Source: Caprimulgus europaeus
Taxonomy: Eukaryota; Chordata; Aves; Caprimulgiformes; Caprimulgidae
Direction: 5' to 3'
Assembly: GCA_907165065.1 (NCBI GenBank)
Contig: OU015524.1
Location: 31,930,795-31,994,794 of the forward strand
DNA length: 64,000 bases
Shown: positions 36,801 to 49,026 of the stretch, piece by piece
Position numbering within the stretch: position 1 is the first letter of the stretch
Layout: each line of letters opens with the position of its first letter
Notes under the pieces: model-generated
What the model was told of the DNA's origin: nothing
Database searches by the model: none
What the model saw: the letters and a program-made list of their open reading frames with translations, nothing else
Program-made: the position numbers and the translations under genes

Positions 36801-39800
36801 CTTGCATGGGGCTAAAGAGTTAGTGCAACTTCTGCCTTGTTCATGCTTTGTGTCCACATTAGCTTGGACACCAGAAATTTCTTGTCCCTTAATCCTAGTG
36901 ATTTGTAAAGTTTGGAGTCTGAGTTGTTAGAACCAATTTTTTGGTCAATGGTTTGGTATTGTGGGATACAGGTGTGATTTGTTGCTTTATGTTTAACAAG
37001 CCTCTATAGTTAACGGAAACCATGAGTCATTTTCTGCTGAACACACCACTGACTGGTCAGCAGCTGAAGATGATACCTATGTGTCCCTGCAGCCTATCTA
37101 GGCAGAGAGTATGTTCTACACACCTCATTTCTAGATAGGTAAAATTAGTGAACATGAACCCAAACTTGTGTATAGAAGTTTTAAAAGTATGCAGACAACT
37201 AGTGATGCAGATGATCTAAGTGATTTTGATGAATTATTAAATTTTTACAATCCTCTTTTGTCCTTAGATGTAAAACAATCCTTAGAAATACAAATTTATT
37301 CAGTTCTAGCTCCTCATCCATGCAGTAAGAACATTCTTTTTTCCATATTCTTGTCGTATGTACTTAACCTTTCTAAGGCAGGTACTTTTGGACTTGTACA
37401 AATTCAGGTACGTATTTCAGGCTACTGGATGCTACCAGGAGCCAAGCAAATAAAAAAAAGCTTTCATCACAAACTCCATATAACTACCTGTACGTATAGC
37501 ATGCATAAGGACTAACACAACCTGGGTCTCAAAACCAGCCTCATTCAAAAGGGGTATGAGCATTTACCTTTGAAATAAAAGACAGTATTATAAGGGTAAG
37601 GAGTCTTTATATAAAAGAATGGAAACATTTTCCCAAGACAGACAGACTGTATTATTAATGTGTCTAAGTGCAGTATAAATATGCCCAAAATATCCTACTT
37701 TAAATTCATTTTTGAAACATCTTAATTCGATTGATGATCTCTAGCTTCTTATATTCAAATCAGTTTGAGATGTGAGCTGAGTGTCTTATAAAGGAAATGC
37801 TGGTCAAAAATACTGAAATGAATGTCTCTGTGTAGTTCCCATCCTCAAATCTCTCTTCATTCAAACCATAACTTCACTGAAAGTTGTTTCAGACTGCCAA
37901 TAGCACCCTTCTTTTTCTTTTTTCCTTAAAAAAAGGAAAAGAAACCTTTATTTTTTTCAATTTAGTAAAATAATTTTCAGATTGAGGGAAAATGTAAGAC
38001 AATATCTCTTTCTGATTTTTTTTGTGTGTGTGTGTGTGTGTGTGTTTATTATCCATTACATGGAAGGATTAGCTACAGGCATGTTTACATAACTATGAAA
38101 CAAAAAAACATGCATGTTCTTTGGAAGACTAAGTTAAAAGCAGAATGAGAAGAGGGCAGCAAAAATTCTAATGGGAGTTCTAAATCTACAGATGATGTAA
38201 ATATCAAATATATGTTAAGCAAAAGAATAAAGTAAAGTAGGAGTAGTAAGGGAAGGCAAAGAAGATAAGATAGAGACTGGATGAGTAAAGCTATGGGTAG
38301 TGTGTGGAAATATAATTGGAAATATGCCCTAATTCATATACCCAAGTGTTCCATGTTAAAACTGTATAGGCAACCCTAACCAGTATTTTCTGGCATTTTG
38401 ATTGCTTTTACCTCATAATCTTTGTGCATGTGCATGTATGTGGCACATGTACGTTACATTATGTGCCACTCTTATATAATGTGAACAGGGGACTTTGAAT
38501 GTAGAATTGCAATAATTTTATTTGGAAAATCTAGAAAATACACTTTAAAAAATATATTATTTTTACAAAACTGTTGGGGTATGGCTCAGAGAGCAAGGAC
38601 ATGGATTCGCAGAATAGTTGTACGAGCAGAGTCTGGTCTAACATTCAGCAGGCCGCAGTGGGCTATAGCTGGATGCCCACGTACAAGCACAGTCGGGTAA
38701 AGTGAGAAGACACGGAAGTGGGAGCAGCCTCAGGGAAAAGAGAACTGGAGGAATCATGAATGTAACCTGTGAGAGGAGACTAGGAAGGAAGGTGTTTTCT
38801 AGCTTGTCAAGATGAATGCTGAGAAACAACATGGTTGCTCTTAAGGAACACATAGGTAGTCAATCAAACACTAGATAGTAAGGAGTGGGACTTCTTAGCA
38901 CATGGTAGAACTTTTAAAAATGCTTATATTTTTCTTATGAGCCTATTAACAATGCATCTGCTAGTGCTGGACATAAAAACAAGTTATTTTCCTGGAAGAC
39001 TGAAAGTCTAGGTTGAATCATGCTTGAAGACTGAATAAGACAAGATGCATTTGCTATGAAATCAGCTGTAGGTTATGGTGAGATCTAACCATTGCTTTGG
39101 CTCTGCTAATATGTCAGGAATGAGATATGTTTTCAGAGCTGTCAGAGAAATCTCATAGACTGCCAAAGTAGAGAAGATTATGGTCTTTCCTACAAGCAGC
39201 ATGGGTACATAAGCAGAAGTGAGTTTCAGTGCATCTCTCCTAATGTGTGAAGTGCAAGCAGTAAAAACTCTATATAGCACACAGAGATTATTTGGCAACC
39301 TGTAGTGCTGGCAAATCAGATAATTGGGGCATAGAACTTTCTTTCGGAGAAAACTCCACAGTTTCTTATGCAGCTTTCCTCTCTACAGTGTTATATATTT
39401 ATACGCTCACATACTCACCTAGGCTTTCTGGAACAGCAAAGCCAGTCTTACAGAGGACCTTTGTGATACTATTACCTGCACCCAGGCAAATTTCATATGC
39501 CCTTCAGACAGCCTCATTTGATGGCTTTTAGCTCCTTGAGATAAGATACACACTTATCTTGAGTCAGGGATGAAAGAAGATCAAGTCAAATATAAAACAA
39601 TAAAATGCAGATAATAAAACTTTTATAAATTGCAAAATAAGTTGGTTTTGAGCTTGAAATATGTTCACCTTTCTGAAGAAGCCCTTCTCACATGCTTACT
39701 ATAAGGATTTATGTTCGTTCAGTGATTAGACTCTTTAAATTTATTAGAAAAATAATTTGTACCTCACTGTACACATCTCTTGATGATTGATTAGAAATTG

Positions 39801-40741
39801 CTGCTATAGGAGATCTGTTTTTAAAATCTGCAGTGATGGAAATTGTGCAGATGCACTGTGAAGCACATACCTACAAGGACCTGGTCTTTTTAAGTTTTGA
39901 AAGACATATAGCATAAGCCAGCTGGCAGCTCACAGGCCAGATCTCATTCCTAGGCAAGTGTTCAGGCAACATATGCTATCCAAGTGGTTTAATATCTTCT
40001 CTTGAGCTTGCTGGGCATAGCACTAGACAGGTGCTGTGCTGTGACTGCTACAGCTATGGAAGTGTTGGAGGAGATGGGGATACAATTCTCTAAATGGCTG
40101 AGGTTATGCCCATTTATACTTACTTTGACATAACCACTGGCAAGGTGTCATTGTTAGGTTCATCTGCATGCACAATCAAGACCTTGCAAACTGTGAAGAA
40201 CAGTCTAAAGAGAGGGGACAAGTGGTAGCCATTAGCTTTGAAAAACTTGCAAGGAAAGGAAACAAGAGAGACTGAACACAACACTGTCATTGCAGTCATG
40301 TAGAAAGAGGTGGAGGACCTAGCATATAAGATCCTCTGAGAGCTAGTTGAAGATTTGTACTCCAATAGAGGTTATTGAACAAAATGCTATTAAACAAATA
40401 ACATTTTGCACCCTGGCTATTTGAAACAAAGCTATAGAGTATAAAACTAGAACCAGTCATGCCACTTTTCTCTCATAGTTTACATAACATAAGACAAAGT
40501 CTTTCAGTCATGTGATTTTGATTTTTTTTCATTTTTGGGGGTTTTGGGGTTTGTGGTGGTGGTGTTATTTTGGAGGAAGTGATTATATTTTAGTGACTAT
40601 CAGCAGGCAGAGATTTCTACCTTGAGAAAAAACAAACTCTCCTACTTTACTGTTCGTTAAAATAAAAAAAAACCAACTTAAAAAGGGGTTCAAATTTTCA
40701 AAACCAACTGAAGAACTAGAGCCTTTTCTTTTGGTGTTGCC
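33851..40741. other. Unique non-coding DNA
   Basis: Nearly 7 kb without any gene, RNA gene or family-assignable transposon that I can support. It contains a TG microsatellite at 38023-38045 and a G-rich patch at 40537-40567. The open frame 37168-37515 (115 codons, acidic near its start) begins at GTG, has no in-frame ATG where one would be needed, and shows no domain. Confidence 0.5.
38023..38045. repeat. (TG)n microsatellite
   Basis: About eleven TG units following a short T-run. Confidence 0.9.
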
Positions 40742-40776
40742 AATACAGTATACCTCCTGAAGTGGTATACTGTATT
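40742..40776. repeat. Perfect 13-bp inverted repeat with 9-base loop
   Basis: Left arm AATACAGTATACC at 40742-40754 and right arm GGTATACTGTATT at 40764-40776 are exact reverse complements, separated by TCCTGAAGT. It could extrude as a cruciform or, if transcribed, form a hairpin. The stem is too short for a microRNA precursor and no target-site duplication was found. It might be the remnant of a small palindromic element. Confidence 0.9.
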
Positions 40777-41519
40777 TTCAGTATATGCTGGTTAGGTATC
40801 CCATGAAAAACAGGTAGTCTGAAAATGTAATCCCTTTCATTTGGAAGAACTGGTGATCTAATTTCTAGCTATGTTTCCTGAAATACAAACTTCTTTTATA
40901 TGTCAGGAGACAAATTAAAGAAAAGGCAAATGTCATTAATAGATCTGATCAAAAGAGAGGAAAATTTTAACTGAAGAATAATTTTTATTAAATTATTATC
41001 ATATATATTTGGTTTGTAATATAATATGATCTAGTCTAATATAGTATAACCTACTGAAATATTAATAGTATAATCTACAGAATTATTAATCTATTATGAA
41101 ACAACCTTTCTTTCAGGATCAGGGAAGCAATGAGCAGAAAGAGGAGAAAGTAATAGAACATTACAGGGGATAGTAATAGTTACAGTCCACTGTACTTAGC
41201 CACTGGTGGCAAAATATTGTGTAACACCCAAACATAAGCTGACATCACAAGCTGGAGTGATGTAACATCATACTGGGGCCAAACATAAAACTTTTCAAGC
41301 TCCAAGTGGAGTGTAATTCTTGTTTACATAACAGACTTAAAAAATGCACAGGTGCTAGTATACAAATTGAACCTTTTGAAATTTCAGAGTTGAAACACAA
41401 TCTCCTGCTTCCCTTCCTAAAGCTCAGAGGATTGACAAATGAAGAGCAGATAATTTCATTAGCTACAGGCACGTGCACAAAAAGAAAGACACCATTCATA
41501 TGGTGAGGTGCTACCCTCT
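40777..41519. other. Unique AT-rich DNA with a 24-bp tandem duplication
   Basis: No gene is recognised. It includes the imperfect duplication at 41042-41089. The overlapping open frames at 41245-41506 on both strands are chance openings. Confidence 0.5.
41042..41089. repeat. 24-bp imperfect tandem duplication
   Basis: Units 41042-41065 and 41066-41089 differ at three of 24 positions, both starting TAGTATAA and ending ATTAA. They lie in a very AT-rich patch. Confidence 0.8.
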
Positions 41520-41670
41520 GAGACTAGAGCTGTGGATATGACTCTGTTCCTTTCCACTAGCTCCCTACATGACTTTGGCCAAATAACTCCTGTGCCTCTT
41601 TTTCTCTGACTCAAAAATGACTTTGCAGCATTACTTTGTAAAGAGCTTTAGACATAAGTGGTACATGAGA
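41520..41670 (+). mobile_element. MIR-like CORE-SINE relic
   Basis: ATGACTTTGGCCAAATAACT, then CTGTGCCTCTTTTTCTCTGA, and later TAAAGAGCTTTAGACATAAG follow the sense order of MIR/CORE-SINE elements ('tgaccttgggcaagttactt ... gtgcctcagtttcc ... taaagcgctt'). The element is diverged and its ends are approximate. Confidence 0.5.
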
Positions 41671-41991
41671 GCGTGTTTTTACATAGTGGGTATAAAACCA
41701 CTCTTACAGGATCATTTTGAATCCACGGGAATCAATAAAGTCATATGAATGCATCTGAGGTCCTATATATTCCAGGAAATAGCCAAAGTCAGGGACTTGG
41801 TTGGCACCTTGCTGGCTATGGCTTGCAGCAGCGGTTAATTATTGATCATGGGTGTAGATGTTATTGCAGGTTTTCCTTGCCTGTACTTCTGTCCAAATGG
41901 GACTTATTTAGCCAAGTGAGCAGCTCATCTGTTTTCTTATTGGTTAAGGTAAGTCCTGTGAGGCAAACGCACCATCTTAATGGTTACAATT

Positions 41992-42272
41992 TCATAGAAT
42001 CATAGAAACACAGAATGGTTTGGGTCAGAAGGGGCATTAAAGGTCATCTCATCCAACCCCCCTGCAGTGAGCAGGGACATCTTCAACTAGATCGGGTTGC
42101 TCAGAGTCCCGTCCAACCCGACCTTGAGTGTTTCCAGGGATGGGGTTTCTACCACCTCTCTGGGCAACCTTGCAGTCGGCCTTGTTGAACCTCATGAAGT
42201 TCACACAAGCCCACTTCTTGAGTTTGTCCAGGTCCCCCTGAATGGCATCCCATAGCTCAGGTGTGTCAATTT
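41992..42272 (-). mobile_element. CR1 LINE fragment with internal deletion
   Basis: Starts with the CR1 3'-terminal units CATAGAATCATAGAA, then GAATGGTTTGGGTCAGAAGG, CATCTCATCCAACCCCCCTG and CCACCTCTCTGGGCAACCT. At 42167-42170 the sequence jumps directly to TGCAGTCGGCCTTGTTGAAC, CTCATGAAGTTCACACAAGC and GTTTGTCCAGGTCCCCCTGA. In known CR1s the latter lies several hundred bases further into the reverse-transcriptase coding part. The junction shares ACCT with both sides, which points to a microhomology-mediated deletion or a template jump. No coding capacity remains. Confidence 0.9.
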
Positions 42273-42868
42273 CCTCTTTAATGAAGAGAATCCAAATGTT
42301 GCCAGAATCTCCTGGGTGAAGCAGTCAGTGGAACCTTGATTGCCCTCAGACAAGAGGAAGTTCCAGCATATGTTTAACTGAAATGGTGTTCCTTTGATTT
42401 CTAAGGCAGCTCTCAAGCCACCTTGGCTGAAGTATGTGAGCGGTTGTTTCAAGGGAAAGGCCTCACTCCAGTGCTTTTCCTCCAGCCATCTCCTTCAACT
42501 GGTTTGGTTTTGCACATAGCTAAAGAAAGCTTTAAAAATAAAATCTGTTTTCCCTCAAAACAGCCCTACCTAAAAATGAGGGCTATGTCAGGTGTCTCTA
42601 CTTTTTTTCACTGGTTGGGTAGGGCTATGTCCCAAGCACAGAAATAACAAGCAGATGTTGGAAGAAGCTAAAAGGATACACACAAGCAGCCAGTACAGAT
42701 CCTTGGAAGTAAATAAAACAACTTACTATTTCACTCAGATCACCATCCAAGTGTGAGTGATACTAGGAAAAATTTTATATATAAACTAGTTACACTCGTA
42801 GACATTTTTACTCCAGAATCAAAGCTTAGTTTCTTTCTCCTTTTCTTGCTTTATGTTATACCACTTCC
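42273..42868. other. Unique non-coding DNA
   Basis: Spacer between the deleted CR1 and the purine array. Nothing was recognised. Confidence 0.5.
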
Positions 42869-42872
42869 AAAA

Positions 42873-42916
<44 letters not shown>

Positions 42917-43055
42917 GAGAAAGAAAGAAAGAGAGAAAGAAAGAAAGAGAGAAAGAAAGAGAGAAAGAGAGAAAGAGAGAAAGAGAGAAAGAGAGAAAGA
43001 GAGAAAGAGAGAAAGAAGAGAAAGAGAGAAAGAGAGAAAGAAGAAAGAAGAGAAA

Positions 43056-43104
<49 letters not shown>

Positions 43105-43128
43105 AGAAAGAAAGAAAGAAAGAAAGAA
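42869..43128. repeat. 260-bp purine-only GAAA / GAGAAA compound array
   Basis: The plus strand carries only A and G for about 260 bases. The flanks are pure GAAA tetramers. Inward the pattern changes to GAGAGAAAGAAA-type units and then to a run of GAGAGAAA octamers around 42957-43015, followed by mixed GAAGAAA units and a return to GAAA. All six frames are open or nearly so because neither strand can form stops, giving spurious Lys/Glu/Arg-rich or Ser/Phe/Leu-rich frames. Long homopurine tracts with mirror symmetry can adopt triplex structure. Confidence 0.98.
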
Positions 43129-44559
43129 TAAGTGAAACAAACAAACAATAAAATACATTGTCATATTGTTCAAGTGTTTATAAAGACAGTTATAGTGGTA
43201 TCTGTATTGACCTGTGTTGTAGCTTTCCTACTTTGACAAGCCCTTGAAGGCACAGGAACGTTTTCACCAAAAAAAAAAAAAAAAGGCTAGAAAGTAAAAT
43301 AGCTAAAAAGTTAAAGACAGGGAGTGTTTTCCTTTCATATTTGTATGCTCCTTTTCCAGTCTTTTGAGGAACTCTGAAATTGCTTCCAAACAAATCTGGG
43401 ATAATTGTTAAGATATCCAGAGTCCTTGCAGTTACAAGCTACATGAATACTAATAAACGACAGTTATATAGTTCACCAAGGGTCTACTGATGCTTTTCAG
43501 ACCATACATATCTTACTTCTTTCTTTGTTCATCCTGTTTATTACAATGAAGACAACATTGGGAACATTATAGCAATGGTTTAACAGTTAAGGCAAGAAAC
43601 TTGGGAGAAGGATGTGAAGAAAGAATCTCTCAATCTTGTAGAGGAAATCTGAGCTAAAAGTCTGTTCCACCCACTTGGAATTAGGTCACACTAACCTGAG
43701 TAGAAAAGAGGTCATTGAGACTCACTGAAGGATATAGTGGGGGCCAGAGGTCCTCACACTTCACAGCTGGCAATACCTTACAAAGGACAAGATCTGGCAG
43801 CTGGATAAGTAGGATCCATAATATCAAAAAGATAGGCAGCCTATATGGAATAGAAAAAAAGCATGAAATGACGAAAGACAGTGAAAAAAAAATTAAATAC
43901 AATCTCTGAAAGGCATGAGATTCCATTGATTTTTATCAAATAATCTAAATATGCAGTGTCTGTCTGTTTACTTCTCTAACAGAAGTGACTGTTGAAATGT
44001 AGAGATATCTGATAAATCCCCTGCAAAATGTATGAAGAAATATTTGAACAATTAGTCTTTATTTTCATCAACTCCTATAAAGTCACAGTGGGACAAAGTA
44101 GTGGTCGGGCTTTGCATAAAAGCAAAATTGGATAACACAGAAATGCCTTTGCCATATTTTGTGTGAAGTTTCTAGCAAAATCACTGCTTCTTTTAGGCAG
44201 CCTTCTTGTAGGACAGGAGTCTCCAAAGCTGCTGGGTGAGCCATGTCTATTCCACGAGTAGCTTGAAGGTCTCTGTGTGGACAGGTGACACCTCTGTGAA
44301 ATTAAAAAATAAAAGAACCAACAAGTATCACTCCAGGACCTGGGATATTAAACTTCAGTCTTGGAATTTCTGCCTTGAAAATGGCACTTGAAACTATGTG
44401 GTGAGAATATAACACTGCATGCCCAAAAGGGAGTATGGTGTAAAATGGGGAAACTAATGGGACTCATGGAAATAAGCATGGGAAACAATCACAGCCCACA
44501 CAGAATAATGTTTTAGATATTGTTAGAGCTCATGTTGGAGAGTATTGGATAATTTCCTT
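43129..44559. other. Unique non-coding DNA
   Basis: Contains an A16 run at 43269-43284. No gene or certain transposon was recognised. The part just before 44560 might continue the ancient CR1, but I see no landmark. Confidence 0.5.
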
Positions 44560-45660
44560 TTGAGTACTGAAAGAATTAGAAGTAAGACTATAAGTAACCA
44601 CCATCCTCAGACAGTACTGTATTCTTGGAAAACAGCAAATGTGGTGCCTAAATTTAGGAAAAAGGATAAAACTGATCCAGGAATGATGGACTATTAATCT
44701 GAGCTCAATAGTATGAAAAGCTCTAAGAATAATTTTTGAATGGAAAGATAATTAAATATAAGTATGAATACAGAACTGGGAGAAAATACAATGTAAGACT
44801 GAAAAAAAGCAGATTGTGGCATATTAACCTATTCATTTTTTTTTCTTAAAATAATTAGTTTTCTAAATAAAGAAAATATTGTAGAACTAATTCATCTGGA
44901 TCAAAGTAAAGCATTTGTTAGGGAGTCACAAGCAAACTAGAGAAGACAAGAATTAAATACAAAGCTTGAGCTTGGCAAGAACTGGTTAAAATGGAGGCAA
45001 CAGTGTGTGATCCATAAAAGTGAACTATCAATGAGAAAGTTGCTTAGCAGAAAGCTCATGAGAGATGAGTCTCGGTACCAATTTTAAAGACATTGACTCC
45101 AAAAGTTGGTTTTAGATAACTGTATTTGGCTAATTAGTCAACCAGTGTTCAAATAAGTTTCAGCACAAAGAGGAAAGTGGGTGAGCTGCCAGACTGAAGT
45201 AGTGGAAATGGAACTGCATTTCAAGGTGCAAACTCATTCACAGCATGGACAAAAGAAACTATAAGATTTCTGCAAATAAGTCAGATTTCATTCCATGAAA
45301 GGGGCAGAAAACCAAAAATTGTTTCATACATTAGTGAATCACAGGATAAATACATCACAATCAGTCACAGTCATACCACACCATGTCAATCATGATCGTA
45401 TTGGGGTGGTACAACTGTGAAACAGCAAATACGTACCAGGAAAAATATTTCCAGTAAATATCGTCAAGCATTAGTCCATCACAGCTCTGCTAGGATCTTG
45501 TGTACAGTGCATTGTACAGTTCTGCTTACTCATGTTCAAGAATGCTGTAGTCAAACTGAAAGTGGTACAGAATGGAGATGAAAAAATGAAAGATATCCTC
45601 CGAGAGAAGAATGATAGCACGTTTGAAACAAGGTCAATGTCTCATCCCAGAGTGTATAAA
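44560..45660 (+). mobile_element. Ancient CR1 LINE with readable reverse-transcriptase remnants
   Basis: This is the only sense-strand CR1. At 44626-44682 one frame still reads WKTANVVPKFRKKDKTDPG, matching the conserved 'W..A.V.P.FKKG.K.DPGNYRP' stretch of LINE reverse transcriptases, and an in-frame stop follows within about ten codons. Further on, CATCTGGATCAAAGTAAAGC near 44896 corresponds to the 'YLDFSKAFD' block. GTACAGTTCTGCTTACTCATG near 45514 corresponds to the C-terminal 'YC.QFWAP' block, followed by a GTAGTCAAACTGAAAGTGGT segment. Many stops and indels interrupt it. The middle, 45000-45350, is barely recognisable. Confidence 0.7.
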
Positions 45661-48600
45661 AGCGTAACACTGGTCAGTGCTGCTATTTCAGAGTGTACTT
45701 CATCTCCCAGCTGAGCTTCTGCACCCTCGACCACCCTCTTTGTTTGCTTGCTTCAAGTACGGTTTTCTAATTGTCTTCAGTGAGTGCACGTGGGAGGGAG
45801 GGGAAGCTGATATTCAGATGTCCATCAATGGATGTTGGAAATAGGCTTGAATTGTGAGCCCAAATAAAGTGCTTGTGAATGGCTGAAATAACTATGATGA
45901 CATTTTATTGGAGTGCTCTGTATGTTAGCTACATCTCACCCAAAATCTGTCCCAAATAGCACACTTGTATGGCCAGGCAAAGGTGAAGTCAAGAACAGCA
46001 ATGATAATGTTAGGGACTTGGCACACAGCAATATCCATGAAACCAGTGGACACCTTTAACCTCTCACACCCATTATATTAAGCTAAAATAGCTGATTAAC
46101 TGTCTCCCTCACTTATCTGGATCCCAGGAGCTCTGAGTGGGATCTGAAATGTTTCATGTTAATAACTAAAAAGACCAGTGGAGTTTAAGATGCTGTAAAT
46201 GTATCTCAGGCTTAAATTTGGCTTGACCCTGTTTTCTCATTCCTACATGATACATGAGAAAAGAGATACAGAGAAGGTCTATATCTAAGTAGGTATTTGA
46301 GAATTACTTATTAAAGGTTTTAGATGAGACAGCTATTCTGAGCCAGCTGTTTCCCCCATGAGATGGTAGTGTCTGCCCAGCCCCTCAGGATTATTTGTCT
46401 GTGTGCTGAAAAAAATCCAACAAATTCCAGCTTCCGCTGAGTGCTGGGGCACTAACATGTTGATATATGAAATATCTCTGTCATATGATGATTCCTCAAA
46501 GCAGAGATAACTGCAGTCACTCACAGCTAAGCCTTTGCTGATTAGATTGATTTAGTAGTGGAGACATCCTATTGTTTTTCATACTCACAGATAATTAGAA
46601 TAAGCTGTCTGGGCAAGCAGCCAAGATGGAGTTTACATAGAGAATGGGTTCCCCCTGAGTTTACCCTTTTAAAACATCAAGGTATTTTTGAAAATTAGGC
46701 TCTTCATAACTTCTCAGTCTTTTGAAGTCTGTCTAAGAGGGGAAGGAGAAACGTCACAATGGGCAAAAGAAGTAGGAGTCCTCCTTAAGAAGGCATTAGA
46801 CAGGTGTAGGTGAATTCTGGGTCTGGTATTTACATGCATGGAGGAACATTTCTGTGTGCACCCTCAGCTGGTGCCACTGTCTTTCCAACAGATGTCAGGG
46901 GCTTATGTCAAAGCTAATTTCAGCAAGGGCTGCCAGCTGAAATGAAAGAAGTGGGACCCCTTCCAGCCCTGACCAGTTCACTTTGTGTGATGGAGAAGCT
47001 ATATCAGCCAGCATAGCCACTCTGGGGAAACAGCTGTTTGTATAAATTTGAAAACCCACTGGTCATTGTGTCACTCTTATTTCTGGTGTACTTAAATTCT
47101 GCCTGTGATCAACTTCTGAGGAACCTGAGGGATGCAGCTAATTTCCAGCAAATTACACAGTTTAATTGGTACCACAAAATGTTGGGACAGGTCAGAGAGT
47201 GAAAAAGAGATCATAGTTAAGTATATCAAGAGCCTCTGTTGTATGACATATATATCTTAAACAGAGATTCCCAGACCCTTTCAGCTGTAACTTTACTTAA
47301 CAGCATCTATTAACTTGATTATTATAAATAAATAAATAAAGTCTTTGAACAACAAATTTTATGTGAGGCTTATGTCTCCTCGCATGGTAAACAATGTGTT
47401 ACCATTTCTGAGTTTGAGATAGATGGTTATTCACTTTCTAGTCTCACACCTCTAATGTAAAACCAAATTAGAGTTTTCCTGAAATATGTCCGTTTTTCTT
47501 GTGTTCCACTCTTCATATTATTAGAAGTACACATATAAATGATTCATAATGTAATACTAGTTTCCAAAATGCTTTTATGCTTGGAACTATAACCTCAGAA
47601 GGTTGCACTGTTGTATTGCAATGGGTTTAATTTGCAACTGCTGCTTCTAAAATATTGTTAGACCTGTACCTTGCATAAACAGTTGCTGCAAATCCATAAC
47701 CATTATGTGCAAGTGACTAGTTAGAAACTATGAGAAAATTGCATGCATTTTCCTGAAATCTTCAACACGGAGTGAGGAAGAGAGAAGAGAATCTGTACTA
47801 ATTATTTACTTAAAGATTTCAACAGTACCTACAAAGATGAAATGACATTTTATTCTGCCTAGCACAGTGCCTGTGGTTTGAGTAGTTCACTTGTTTTTTC
47901 CATCTGCTGTTGCAAGTTTTTATTAGAACTGAACCAAGATTTTAAATGTATAAGAAGATTATATATGGCTTTGCATAAAAAAGGTGTGAAAACAGTGGTT
48001 TCAAGTACTTCAGGTATAAGATCCCCAGAAAATCTGTAGTGTCCTGTAGGTTTGTTGTAAGTGGTGAGACATGATTTAAGGTTTACTCTGTTAGAAGGAA
48101 ATACAAGAGCATTTTAGGATAGGTGAGCAAATAGGTGTCTTAACAATGAGTGAGTGTTTTTTTCTGAAAATATTGCAGAGGCATACTGCTACATTTCAGT
48201 TAGATAGGCAGCACTTGTTACACAGCACATGAAGCATTACAGTTTTAACACTTCAGTTACAATATTTTAATCACACACTCTATTGTTTCTAATTGTTAGA
48301 GGTGAGATGCAGAGCCCTACCACAGTAACCAGCTGCATTATCACCTCTAAACACTCATATTACTTGAAAGTCCTTTTAGATGCCTTCTTGTGACTGGTAG
48401 TTCAGCAATCATTATGCATATTTTACCAGACAGGATGTGGTCCTCTCCCTTTCTTTATCCAGCCGTATTATTGTACTCACTGGTGTTTCATAAATCCCTT
48501 CTCTTGCAGGGGGAAAAATAATAATAATTTAAAAAAAAAAAAAGAGAGAAAGAACTTGCTCCAGGTTGAATCCAGCTGTTTCTCCAAAAGCACACAGAGC

Positions 48601-49026
48601 AAAAAGGTTCACTGAAAAATTTGTACTGCTGCAGTATAGGAATTAGTCATCTGGCTAGACTTTCATTTCTACATTTGTTTGCCTTCCTTGCAAAATAACT
48701 GTAGATGTACTTCGGAGTGGTGGCTTTAGTCTGAGGTATTGCTCACAGGCCCAGTTATTCTATGTCTATAACAAGTTGTAAGTTAGTTTCTTATCACCTC
48801 ACTCCTTTCTTATAGTCTGAGCACAAATGGCACGAGTGTTACCTCCTTTTTGACACAGCCTTCTTGTTACTTAGCAGCCTTTACCTGCTATCTCAACAAC
48901 ATATTTTTTATTCTCATAACAAATGTGTCAAATGTCATTCCCTCAGTTAACTTTTTCCCCAAATCTTAGCTGAAAATGTGTTGCTATTCTGCCTTGATGT
49001 AGATCCAGTGTCTCTGTTATACAACA
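45661..49026. other. Unique non-coding DNA
   Basis: No gene or transposon was recognised in 3.4 kb. Simple sequence includes a short AAAT run at 47325-47340 and an A-run at 48530-48543. Confidence 0.5.

Noticed and set aside
37168-37515. 115-codon plus-strand frame with an acidic N-terminal part
   Set aside because: It starts at GTG, has no suitable ATG, shows no recognisable domain, and sits in AT-rich unique DNA without visible exon signals.
40537-40567. G-rich patch as a possible G-quadruplex
   Set aside because: Only two runs of four or more G; the remaining G pairs would give at best a weak two-layer structure.
42753-43173. Several open frames on both strands, Lys/Glu/Arg-rich or Ser/Phe/Leu-rich
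   Set aside because: They are artefacts of the purine-only GAAA array, in which almost no stop codon can occur on either strand.
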